From Clarireedia homoeocarpa (taxonomy: Eukaryota; Ascomycota; Leotiomycetes; Helotiales; Rutstroemiaceae): a DNA stretch of 64,000 nucleotides. A model generated the notes under the pieces. It made no database searches and was not told the origin of the DNA. It was given only the letters and a program-made list of their open reading frames with translations. Location: contig LNKV01000001.1 in NCBI GenBank assembly GCA_001465935.1, positions 372,001-436,000 of the forward strand. Direction: 5' to 3'. Each line of letters starts with the position of its first letter. Position 1 is the first letter of the stretch. The position numbers and the translations under genes are program-made. Of the stretch, positions 47,320 through 56,941 are shown piece after piece.

Positions 47320-47880
47320 ATGCACCTTTTGCCCTTTGTGAAGTGTATTGTTCTTTTTGTGAAGCGGCTTTTGTAGTCTTCCCTCTTGTTGTGGTGATAT
47401 CGACATTAGTCGTTTGGACGGGCTTGATGCTTTTGCATATAGCTTCCTGTGTTAATTCGATGCTGCCATCAGTGTTAGCTGAGATCAGGGTTCCGTTGAG
47501 CTTGATAAACGACTCGGGCTTCAGCACTCCGCGATCTTTTGCAAGAAAGCCAGCTTCTTTGAGTTGTAAACCCTCTTGTTTTGCAAAGGTCTCATCTGCT
47601 AAAATGATCGTATCATCGACTTGTAGGCCTACGATGCCGAAACCATTTGTGTTTGTGTGTAGGAGGCAAGTGTCGAATGTCGAGGTTTCCATCTTGAGTT
47701 GCACAAGGTGATGCTTTGAGTAGGTGCTGAACCAGTGGTTTCCTGATTCGGGAACACCATAAAGAGGTCGCACGACACGTAGGATCGTTCTTGGTGGATG
47801 GCCCATTTCGGGAGGTGCGTAGACATAAATGTGTCGAGCGAGGTTCATCTTTGATTCGACATAGGCTTGTTGGATGTCGC
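47246..47880 (-). mobile_element. Truncated Ty1/copia reverse transcriptase fragment
   Basis: The minus strand encodes about 210 residues of a copia-type reverse transcriptase: IQQAYVES, IYVYAPPEM, ILRVVRPLYGVPESGNHWF, the polymerase motif GLQVDDTIILAD and GAYVATMCQPEASFDLSYAA. It has no gag, protease, integrase or RNase H, and no LTRs are visible nearby, so it is a dead fragment. The open frame extends to 47968, but its first roughly 30 codons are antisense translation of an inverted copy of the fragment's own 3' end. The frame itself has no stop, which suggests recent insertion or little RIP damage. Confidence 0.88.
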
Positions 47881-47968
47881 GGCGATGTGCCAACCAGAGG
47901 CTTCCTTTGATCTTTCTTATGCCGCACAATCCCTTGAACACTCCTGAATGCACCTTTGACGTGTGCAT
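47874..47968. repeat. Right arm of the 95-bp inverted repeat
   Basis: Inverted copy of 47225-47319; mismatches correspond to ggattG/Ttgcgg and atcgC/Tcgcg. It caps the 5' side of the reverse transcriptase fragment. Confidence 0.9.
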
Positions 47969-47989
47969 TCAGGAGTGTTCAAGGGATTG
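47927..47989. repeat. Perfect 27-bp palindrome arms with 9-nt loop
   Basis: 47927-47953 is the exact reverse complement of 47963-47989, separated by ctttgacgt. The arm sequence occurs a third time, nearly complete, at 47240-47265. Confidence 0.92.
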
Positions 47990-48358
47990 TAGCTGATTCT
48001 TATTATCGAGGGCATAAGGCCCTTATTTATGCTTTCTAACTATGCCCTTAATCACCTCCTGTAGTTGCTCTCCTGTAGTTGTCGCTGTTCACTTGTCGTG
48101 CATGCCAAATGAGGTCTTAATCTCATTCGGTCATTTGTCGATCGCATTGTATGGCGACACCCATCAAACCAGGCATCAAAGCCAACACACATATATGCTG
48201 GGGGTGTTTTGATAGGTAATAAGTCAAGAGATGGTGAACATGGGCTTTCCCTTGATCCTATTTAATTTTTCAGAGACTTCTCCCTACGATCATGTTTTGA
48301 CTAAAGCACGGCTTTCTCTTGAAAAGCAATATCATATACTACTACACGATTCAGTACA
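47990..48358. other. Intergenic, nothing recognised
   Basis: Lies between the copia fragment and the broken cupin gene. No gene or clear repeat is seen. Confidence 0.5.
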
Positions 48359-48980
48359 ATGTCAACTGAGTTTGAGTATGGGCTTACCTTTACAAATGAC
48401 ACCCGTATCGTTCACGGGGATGGAGTTAACGTTAGAAATTTGTTACCTAGCGAGTTGAACATCCCCGGTCAGCTAGAACTATTCACTCCACAACGCAACC
48501 GATGCAGCCATGCCAGAATTTTGGGGCCCATTCGGCTGCCTGCCTTTTAGCACCTTAATTAGAATGTCCCGGCATGTTCACATGTCTCCTAATATTTCTG
48601 AAGATGGACAACACTTCATCGTCGAGAAGCTCCTCGTCATGAACGGCATAGCGGTGGTAGAACTCAGTGGACAAACCCTCGTCATCCCACTGAATATACT
48701 GGTTGTGGTTGTACCAGGTGTTCCTCATACTTGGACTGCATATCCGCCTGGTCTGGACTTTCAAGCACTGTGTCTCACTTAGGACGAGAAGCTGGTCTCG
48801 GGTGGAGAGTTTGTCGCAGTTTATGAATATGAGGAACCTATGAGATTTTTTCCTATTGCTCAGAAGGAAGCTTTGAAGCATTCGACGGCATATGTTTCCT
48901 GTGGTGATTTGCAAAGCATCCGAATCTCTAGGTTTGAGATTGAAGATGTCCCTTGGATCTCGACATGTCGCCGGCGTTAA
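48359..48980 (+). pseudogene. Cupin-domain protein, broken by frameshift and stop
   Basis: A cupin barrel is readable: RHVHMSPNISEDGQHF (metal-binding HxH and following acid), then a strand block LLVMNGIAVVEL, then VVVVPGVPHTW, the second cupin motif His. A plausible N-terminal part starts at ATG 48359 (MSTEFEYGLTF) in another frame, so a one-base shift lies near 48,500. A TAG at 48780-48782 interrupts the frame, which then continues as DEKLVSGGEFVAVYEYEEP to a TAA at 48978-48980 beside a 15-bp tandem repeat. Function is unknown; the lesions suggest decay. An intron across the first joint is possible but I see no good splice pair. Confidence 0.6.
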
Positions 48981-49015
48981 GCAATCCGGCGTTAAGCAAT
49001 CCGGCGTTAAGCAAT
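48971..49015. repeat. Three tandem copies of a 15-bp unit
   Basis: The unit ccggcgttaagcaat is repeated three times without mismatch and provides the TAA that ends the broken cupin frame. Confidence 0.93.
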
Positions 49016-49635
49016 TTAACTCCGGCAGAAGAACTTCAACCAGACCAAGGATTAAAAAGCCTGAAGTATGCAACTTTCGGTTTCGTTATGCATGAAATCA
49101 TACGTACGATATAAGCAGCAGAGATTAATGGCGCTACAACCGAGACTTCCTCCTCATGTACAAAGTATTATGCTCAGTAAGCAAAGTTGCATACAGCCTA
49201 TTTGGACTTCAAAACTATTTTCCCTCAGCCCACATAGCGGACCAGCCAATCATGTTCTCGAAATGTAAGGGTGGGAGCCGTATGTTACCACATTAGGCCC
49301 CTCCACAAAGCTATCTCACCAATTCTTATAATAACAGCGACGATTTTTGTCACAAGTTATGAGGAAATATTTCGAGAAATTTCGATTTCTGTCCTGCTAG
49401 TTTTTGTTACGAAACATTTTTATGTATGTTCGCATCCCTCCCTCGTATGGTATGATGTCCTGACGTTTGGTTGATAATCAGCCGACGTCATTTGCGTAAC
49501 GCTCTCCCCTTCGATGATAACAGCTTGAGTATAATAATCGCATACCTTTCCTCTACGCAGGATACTAGCTTGAGAGACAATCACTAGCTACGTCGAAACA
49601 GATTTGGTAAATTGCTATTCTTCTACTCAAGCAAA
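49016..49635. other. Intergenic, nothing recognised
   Basis: AT-rich; contains the presumed promoter of the epimerase-like gene. No coding sequence is recognised. Confidence 0.5.
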
Positions 49636-50959
49636 ATGTCTAAAAGTCAAGTGTTGGTCACTGGGGTCTCTGGCTATATGTATGTTTGCACCAATCCAAT
49701 GGGCTTACTCTTCGTGATATACTGATGCGCTTTATGTAGTGGTGGATCGGTTCTTTCGGCCCTCTTGAGTGAGAAGGATTCCACATTCAAAGATATTCAA
49801 TTCTCTGCTTTGGTGAGAAAGCAAGAGCACGCAGATGCGATTAAGAAGCTTGGTGTGGAGCCCGTTCTCTTCAATGGCCTTCAAGATACCAAACAGATAC
49901 GAAAGATCTCCGCGGATTACGACTGTGAGTATTGCCTCTAGTATACCACTATTTTCCAAACCTGATGCTTACGATCTTCTTTCCTAGGCATCATCAACAA
50001 TGCAGCAGCAGGAGATGACCCTTCGGCAAAAGCTTTTATCGAAGGTCTCGCCGATAGAAAAGCGAAAACTGGCTCTGAAGTATACTATATCCACGTAAGT
50101 CCCCCTTTCACTCATTTATCCTCACTTAGCCCTACCAAATACTCATACATTCGTGAACAGACCGCTGGCGCCTCTAGTCTCGGCGACAACCCCATAACCG
50201 GCACCTATCACGAATCGCGCATCTTCTCCGATACCGACCCCGACATCGCCGAATACATACAGAAGCGCAACGCACAATCTGCATACCACCAACGCACCAC
50301 AGACATCACCGTCTTCGAGACAGGCGAAGCTCTCAACGTGCGCACCTACATCATCATGCCACCCCTCATATTCGGTCGCGGCACCGGTCTCTTCAACACC
50401 ATCTCGATTCAAATCCCCTGCATGATCCGGGGCGCGCTGGCCGCCAAAAAATCCGGCATGCTGAAAGAGAGCACGGCGGTATGGAGTCATGTGCATGTGC
50501 AAGATTTGGCAGAATTTTACAAGATTCTGTTTACGAAGGTGTTTGTTGAGAAAGCGGGGGACGAGAAGGTGCCGAGTGGGAGGAAGGGGATCTATTTTGC
50601 GGAGACGGGGGAAGCAAGTTGGAAGGAAATTGCGGAGGAGATCGGGAAGGTGGGGAAGGAGAAGGGGAAGTTGGAGACAGAGAACTTGCAGGAAATTGAG
50701 ATTCAGGAGGCGGCGGATAGGTGGATCGGGGGATCGCTTAGCTATGCCGAGGCGGCGTTTCTTTCGAAGTGAGTTTATTTCTTCCTCTCGCGTATTTCTT
50801 GATCTGCACTCTGGGTAGGTTGAGGGTTGTACTGATGTTTTTGATAGTTCGAGGTCGAGGGCGGAGCTGGCGAGATCTTTGGGTTGGAACCCAACACGTG
50901 AAAGCACGTGGAAAGATGCCGTGAGGGAGGACTTTGAAGCAATTTTAGCCTCTTCTTAA
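49636..50959 (+). CDS. NAD(P)-binding Rossmann-fold (epimerase/NmrA-like) protein
   Basis: Five exons, 49636-49679, 49740-49924, 49988-50094, 50161-50768 and 50848-50959, sum to 1056 nt (351 aa), with all phases closing. The first exon carries the dinucleotide motif VTGVSGYIGG (GxxGxxG, residues 8-17). FSALVRKQEH follows, then CIINNAAAG, STAGASSLGD-type sequence, RTYIIMPPLIFGRGTGLFN and VWSHVHVQDLAEFY, which are usual in atypical short-chain dehydrogenases of the epimerase group. The classical YxxxK pair is not obvious (SAYHQRT lies where it would be), so it may be a regulatory or atypical member. The substrate is unknown. It is intact among broken neighbours. Confidence 0.82.
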
Positions 50960-51107
50960 TTTCATGGCAAGTACAAAGGCACAACCGCTTCATTATCATC
51001 TATATCCGGTTCTATATTTCATAATTGACGATCCGAAGCAAAATGACTTCAATACTATAATGAAAATACTTTCTCGCAATATCTTGTTCTTTGCCACTGT
51101 CCCTTTA

Positions 51108-51985
51108 TCAACTATCGTTCTCCACCAAAAACCTCTCCACCATCCCCTTCACCTCCATCCTCTGCCTCTCCAAACTCTCTCTCTCTCCCTCTGCCCCACC
51201 ATAAACTCATCACACAGCTTCCACGGCGCCAGCAACTCCACCAATCCCCACAACCTCGATAACTCCTCCCCCCCCTCAACCATGCCCGGTTTCTCCACCC
51301 CTACCTCCCCAAGCGCATCCTGCCACATCTCTCAATGCGGTCTTTTCAGAAGATCTTTCATACGGATGCGGAAGACGCGCGTAGCGCGCCTCGAAGGAGC
51401 GGAGGAGTTCATCGGCTGGATGGCTGATGGTGCACCAGTCGAAGTCGACAAGGGCTGTTGTTTGACGGGTGTGAGGGTCGAAGAGGATGTTGCTTAGAGC
51501 TGCATTCAGTTAGCCATTTGTTATTTCTTTTTCAAGCATGTAGGAGAAGATTGGATGTGAAAACTCACTGAAATCATAAATCTTGCATACGTGCTCTGCT
51601 CTTCGTATCCCCAAACCGTCGACGCAGCACCCACGACTCTCCCTTCATCATCACACCTTAACCCACCATATCCCAACCCCTCCATTCCCCCTCCCCTCAA
51701 CATCCTTTCCACACCCCGTCTCATCCCCTTCCATATCCCCGCTACCTCTATCAAAACCCTTTTCTTCTCATCCCCGCTCATCCCCTTCCAAACCCCATCA
51801 AGTGGAACCCCCTTCTTTCATCCACCGCATAACAATCCACCCCTGTTTTTCTTTTTCACCCCCCGCACTCCCCCATGCATACACATCCGGAACGGCACTC
51901 CCCCCGATCCCGATCCCCGCCCCCTGCAACTCCAGCCCCAAAGTCCTCCAAAATGAAATATTCAGAATCAAACAACTAAAAATTA
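51108..51985 (-). pseudogene. Aminoglycoside phosphotransferase (APH)-like kinase, multiply broken
   Basis: The minus strand shows pieces of the fungal APH family in order: CLILNISFWRTLG, SAVPDVYAWGSAGGE, GWIVMRWMKEG, PLDGVWKGMSGDEKKRVL, GYGGLRCDDEGRVVGAAST, NILFDPHTRQTTALVDFDW, SHPADELLRSF and LWGLVELLAPWKLC. They lie in different frames. Shifts occur at a 7-G run (plus-strand C run near 51,890-51,900) and a 5-G run (51808-51812). The segment holding the catalytic HxD motif before NILFDP is missing or unreadable, and a TGA interrupts the 3' part. The 5' end is lost in an AT-rich tract. Intact relatives phosphorylate small molecules or choline-like substrates; this copy should be inactive. 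Confidence 0.7.
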
Positions 51986-52554
51986 TCTTAAACTAAACTT
52001 AGAATTTACTATCAGACAGTCTATATAAGTATAAACATAAGAATATAAAGTTAAAAGAACTAATAAATCTTAAGATCCTATAATCTGGGGGGGCTAAAAC
52101 TAGCTACTGTACTTTAGTTTAGCTAAATCATTTTACCTAAACTAGAAATCTGCAACTCTCCAAATCAACTAGAATATACCTCTTCATAATACCTTTCAAT
52201 TTTCGGTCTAAAAGACTCACTAATTATTTGATTCTGAATATCCGATATTGACTGATTTTGGTGAGTTATTTGGGGTGGACCGGGTAGTAGTCAAGTACTT
52301 TGGGTAGCTTCTGAGTTCTTCCACTCACTCTTATTGGTATCCATTGCTGTATAAAATAACTCAAACTCACGCCTATGCAGCTTCGACCGGCATCCGAATG
52401 GCTCTCCTCAGTTAGTTACTCATACGTATAAACCAATGTCTCAGCGGCTTGCTTAGTAAGAGAGACTATCGTCTATTTACCACCAGAACTTTACTTTAAC
52501 TTCAAAAAGGTTGTCTAGCTTTAATTAATAAACCTCCACGCGTCCAAATATAAC
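51986..52554. other. AT-rich, TA-rich tract, possible RIP-mutated repeat
   Basis: From about 51,960 to 52,200 the sequence is clearly richer in A/T and in TA/CTAAA steps than its flanks and has no open frames. It sits exactly where the APH-like gene loses its 5' end, consistent with an old, mutated insertion. Confidence 0.5.
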
Positions 52555-54487
52555 TTATGTTAAACATACATCCTCGTATATAATTTTATCCTCCCGCCAA
52601 GATACCAACTCGCCATGCATTAGTCCATGTAAATATGCTTCGCCGATCAACTGATAAGTTCCATCTTCTCGTGGTCGAAGAACAAAAGGCACTGTCGCTC
52701 CCTTCAATACCCACACTTCGTCATGTACCTGTAATGATTGAGGTCCAATTCCCAGACAGCCTATGGATGTTCTGAAGAGGCTGCGTCTGTCATTTGCATG
52801 TTCGATCTCTTGTCGCATTTGTTCCATCTGTGCTCGAGTGTGGTCTGCGTCGGGACTCAGAAATTCAGCCATGATCTCCTCGCACTCCGGCGGCGCGGGG
52901 TGTTCACCGGCATACGTGTCTGCCAACATGGTACGCCAGACAGCTTCTTTGGAGGATTGATATCTCGTAGACAGTTAGCGCAGCCATTAGGTTGAAAGTT
53001 CATGAATTAACTGACCTGCCGTCTAATGGAAAAACATATACGGGATCAAGTCGGTCGGTTACCTCACATATGGATTTCCAGAAGTCGGCAGCATACAACA
53101 TCTGATTCAATCTCTTGACCTTACCAGATACTACATCGACCTTCAATCCCTGCAAGTTCAAAGACAAGGACTCGGCATCTGCGAATTGCTGCTCCCAACA
53201 TTTACTTCCTGATGCATTCCAAGAATCATCACCTCGCTCTGACAAAGGCACCGGGCCTATCATTGGCATGCTATAATCTGGCACCCAGCTTGGTAGTTCA
53301 GGTACAGATGCTGCAATATCTTGAACATCGGATAGTATCCGAAATCCATAACATGCGAACAACAATCGAGTGACAGTTGTGTATAGCTCTACAACCGAAG
53401 TACCATAGCTCGGTACGATCCCACCTGGATACTTGGAGAATGGGATTCCATCTTTTCTGGAAATAGCTATCAGACCATGTATTATGTCGCGCTTGTCTGC
53501 GACCTTAGAACCTCTATAACGTTGAAGGAGAGAGTGAAATAGTGGAAGTCCTGTATTGGATAACATTAGTTCTCTGGCCGAGTCAAGGTGTATTATCGCT
53601 GTGTTGAGACCAATTACGGACTGGAGAAGTTTCTTGTGCTTCCTTGAAAGATGGCCGACTTTATTTTCCAGGGAGAAATTGCTGACCGAGATTTGTTTGG
53701 TGTGTAGTTCTTCTTCCCACTCTACGTGTGTTAAGAACGACAAGGATTTCGAGACTACCTGCCATGGTATACGTATCTCCCCGCAAGCAAGGACAATATC
53801 AGTCCCGAAAGCCACCTCCTGTAGAGACCATATTTCGTAGAACCAAGATCGATCGAAGAAAGCTATCAAAGCTAGCCACTGTCGTAGTGATATAAGTTCC
53901 AAGTCGAGTCTTTCGAAAAATCGTGTCTGATTATACCAATCCAAACTGATAAGACACTCCCACTCCTCCCGAGGAACCGCGGACAGAATCCTTAAAGCTT
54001 TTGATGCATCCTTGGTCGCGAAATCCTTCTCGCCAAGCCACACAACCACTTTTCGCGCATAGCTGAGAATATTTGCCATTACCCATACTCGATAAGTGTG
54101 CTCGACAGGGTTTTCTGCATCAATGCACACGGATTCCATCCACACATATTGGTCTCTGTTCCTGACCATCCCAAAGCCAATTGTCCGCAATGATTCGAGA
54201 GCGTGCTTTGCATCTGCACAGACAGGCAGACAGTGATTGCCGCACTTTATGGTATGGCTTCGTGGATCGACGTAACATCTCGAATGCGTTACGACATCAA
54301 ATACAGGAGTTTCGCCGTTCAGTTCCAGTGTGTGAAGAGAGTATTTGACACGACCCCAGAATGTGGTTGTGATTTTCAAGAGTCTCAAGGAAAAGATTGA
54401 TGGAAGTGGTGTGTATTTGTATGGCTCAATGGAGGATGTGGAACAGGCCGAGAGGCTTGCTTGTAGTCTTTCCTTAATTTTTGACAT
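52555..54487 (-). CDS. HET-domain protein (heterokaryon incompatibility)
   Basis: Exons 53016-54487 and 52555-52963 on the minus strand, joined across a 52-nt intron (GTCAGT donor, GCTAAC branch, CGAG acceptor), give 626 aa. The HET domain covers about residues 45-260, with the characteristic blocks YVWMESVCIDAENPVEHTYRV, ILSYARKVVVWLGE and FFDRSWFYEIWSLQEVAFG. The long C-terminal part ends with the usual closing region of these proteins (VWVLKGATVPFVLRP, LIGEAYLHGLMHGE). HET proteins trigger cell death on allorecognition in filamentous ascomycetes; many paralogues have no known function. No NACHT, ankyrin or WD partner domain is present. It lies beside the pseudo-dynamin fusion, convergent with no other gene. 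Confidence 0.9.
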
Positions 54488-55216
54488 TTTGGGCTAATCG
54501 CGGAAGCTGGCATACTGTAACAATGACAAGGCATCATGAACAAGATATCTCTGAATGCGAAGAGAAAGAAGAAAAGTTCACATGGCTGAACGTCGAAAGG
54601 GAAAGTACAACACTCAACTTAACACAAAGGGGAAAGAACATTACCTCTTCGGTTAAGGGTCAGTTTGTACAAAGCCCGAGTTTTACTCTTTTGAATTCCG
54701 TGTAAAATATGAAATGAGATTTTAGAAAATAACTTATTGGGAGAAACACCCCAAGGATGGTGGTTGACACTCGAGTTCCGCCAGATTTTACTATTTTTTG
54801 TTGGTGAGAGATGGAGAAAGAACGTTAAGTTAATGATTTATTTTATTTTTGGAAAATCTGGTGGGTTGATGACTGATTGCTGTGTTTTATTTCGCTGCTA
54901 AAACAGTCATGTCAAAGAGGGATTCATGTGGCATCACGGGACACCATGCACCACATACTTCGGACCAGTATTCCAAAAACAAAGCTTGAAATATAAAATC
55001 CCAGTAAATCTTAATAGAGCAAGTGAAATGCTTTAATTCTTTTTACATCCAAACTCATGAGTATGTAATATATGCCAATCTGTTTGTAGCCAACTCCAGA
55101 GCCGGCATCCCGTACGCCGACCTACTCGATACCAAAACACATATCCCCCCCCCCCCCCCCCAATCTCCCTTTTCACACTCCACAACACAGCTCAACCCAA
55201 CCCCATTGTGCCCACC
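54488..55216. other. Intergenic, AT-rich with a 17-C run
   Basis: No gene is recognised. A run of 17 C at 55145-55161 lies just downstream of the pseudo-dynamin gene's stop. Confidence 0.55.
55145..55161. repeat. Run of 17 C
   Basis: Homopolymer just 3' of the pseudo-dynamin gene; length may be unreliable. Confidence 0.95.
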
Positions 55217-56320
55217 CTAAACCTTAATAAATTCCCAAACCGTCGCCTCCACTCCCTCCTTCTCCTTCTCCACCTCTACCAACTCCCTTCCCCCCTCCGC
55301 TATCCCCATCCTCCTCCACTTATCCCCATGCAAAATCAGAATCAAATGTCCACCACCGGGCACCGCCCTGGTTACAAACCACTCATTGCACTTATGGTGC
55401 GTGACCTTCGCATGATAACCTCCTTTCCCATCATGACCCATAAACGTTCCTGACACACAGTTCCGGAATCCGAGCCAGCCGTCCCGCTCAATACACGCCC
55501 AGTGCCACCCTCCCGCCGGCAGCGGCTGCGGTTCAAGGTGCAGATGCCCTTCGGAGAGCGTGATCACTTGGTGAGTGTGCAGCGCGCGGATCAGGAAGGT
55601 GGAGCCAGGGACGGGAACATTGATGTGCAGAGGGGGTCGGGGAAAGGGGTATTCAAAGGGGGTGGTGATGGTTTCGGTGGGGGTCGGGGCTGCGGCGGTT
55701 GATGTGGCGTTGGTTTCGTCGGCGATGGAGTAGGCGGTGTTATGGTAATTGTAGTCTCGTTGGGTGCCAGATTGGGAGAGCGACTCGACTAGGCGGGGGA
55801 GATCGGCAAGGGTGAGTTGTGGTTGGGAGGGACCTTCGACTTCGATTCTGAGGGTGTCTTTTGAGTTGGATTGGTCCGGATCTGAGGCATCAGAGAGAGT
55901 GGACATCGCTGCGTCAATAATTTCGGGGAGTTGGGTGAGAGTGGTGGAGTGGTGGAAGTTCGCGATGGACTTGCGTTGCAGATGGGGACGGGTGATGTCG
56001 GGTATTATCCTGACTATGATCGATTGAGTTTGACCTTGTCGCAAAACAATCTCTGTCGCGAATGGTGAATGATTGGATTCACTTCTTGGGATCAATGTCT
56101 GGCTGAAGACTTCAGATGCGGGGTTATGGTCCGCGGCGGGGTGACCTCCTGAAATAAGGAGCTGTGGATGCGATAACAGACTATTCAATCCATAATCGCG
56201 AAGCTTATTAATTGTGTTGAGAATGTTTCGTCGCTCTTCAAACCGCAAATTGTCGAGAGCGGCAGCGATATCAAGTTGTGGAAGCGACTGTGGATTGCTA
56301 GAGCTTTCTAGCGGTGGCAT
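55217..56320 (-). CDS. Degenerate dynamin GTPase fragment fused to Trp-rich C-terminal domain
   Basis: Single exon, 367 aa from the ATG at 56320. Residues 15-185 follow the fungal dynamin-like GTPase: LRDYGLNSLLSHPQLLISG, FATEIVLRQG, SIIVRIIPDITRP, LPEIIDAAMS, DTLRIEVEGPSQPQLTLADLP. The nucleotide site is gone. Where dynamins have GDQSSGKSS the sequence is GGHPAADHNPASE (58-70), the switch-1 CTRFATE is SPFATE, and DLPG is DLPR (173-176). No G4 motif, middle or GED stalk follows. After a Pro/Thr linker (about 200-235), residues 236-367 form a separate domain (HWACIERDGWLGFRN, SGTFMGHDGKGGYHAK, WEFIKV) resembling a C-terminal module of fungal hypothetical proteins, perhaps beta-trefoil. The frame is fully open, so the gene may be functional without GTP binding. 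Confidence 0.72.
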   Translation of the reverse strand: MPPLESSSNPQSLPQLDIAAALDNLRFEERRNILNTINKLRDYGLNSLLSHPQLLISGGHPAADHNPASEVFSQTLIPRSESNHSPFATEIVLRQGQTQSIIVRIIPDITRPHLQRKSIANFHHSTTLTQLPEIIDAAMSTLSDASDPDQSNSKDTLRIEVEGPSQPQLTLADLPRLVESLSQSGTQRDYNYHNTAYSIADETNATSTAAAPTPTETITTPFEYPFPRPPLHINVPVPGSTFLIRALHTHQVITLSEGHLHLEPQPLPAGGWHWACIERDGWLGFRNCVSGTFMGHDGKGGYHAKVTHHKCNEWFVTRAVPGGGHLILILHGDKWRRMGIAEGGRELVEVEKEKEGVEATVWEFIKV

Positions 56321-56941
56321 TCTTGTTCGGCGAGAAAGAGAGGGAAATTCGCCACTTATGCACAATTACAGTATGAAAGGAGCCACCGTATGCGAAAGCA
56401 ATCTTGAGACCCAATATCAACGCACTTGGAGCTTGGGGGAAATGTCTAAAACAAGAAGGAGATACAAAATATGTAGGAATGTATGAACCCGAGTGTGAGA
56501 ATAGGGTCTTCTGTTTGCTTCACCACTTGGCTCACCGTTTGTGGCTGAACGTATATACGAAGTGTGATTGTTACGGATTGTCTGAGGGTTGGAAAAGATA
56601 GAGAAGATTTCGTATAGAAGATTTCATTGGCTGCATGTAAAGATATCATTGGCTGCATGTACCCCTTCTGTGCCACGCATGCAATGCATATGCACTATTT
56701 AATATGGAGCAGAAGAGGTTCGATTGGTAGTGCGGCCTTTGCGTATCAATAGTGCGGGACAGAACGAAACATTACTGTAGTTACGCTTACGGTTGTATCA
56801 AAAACTCCACATAAAATACTGACAGGACTGTAACTTCCACACTGCAAACGAATTACTGCAGAAACACATAACGAACTTACAAAGTAATCCAGCCATAAAA
56901 CGGTGTTTATTAGCCGCCAAAGTGCGCAAGACAACGAAACA
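56321..56941. other. Intergenic, nothing recognised
   Basis: Lies between the pseudo-dynamin start and the 5-oxoprolinase stop; includes a direct duplicate (cattggctgcatgta) at about 56,625-56,660. Confidence 0.55.

Noticed and set aside
48555..49073. 172-codon minus-strand frame
   Set aside because: Antisense to the cupin remnant, which has recognisable cupin motifs on the plus strand.
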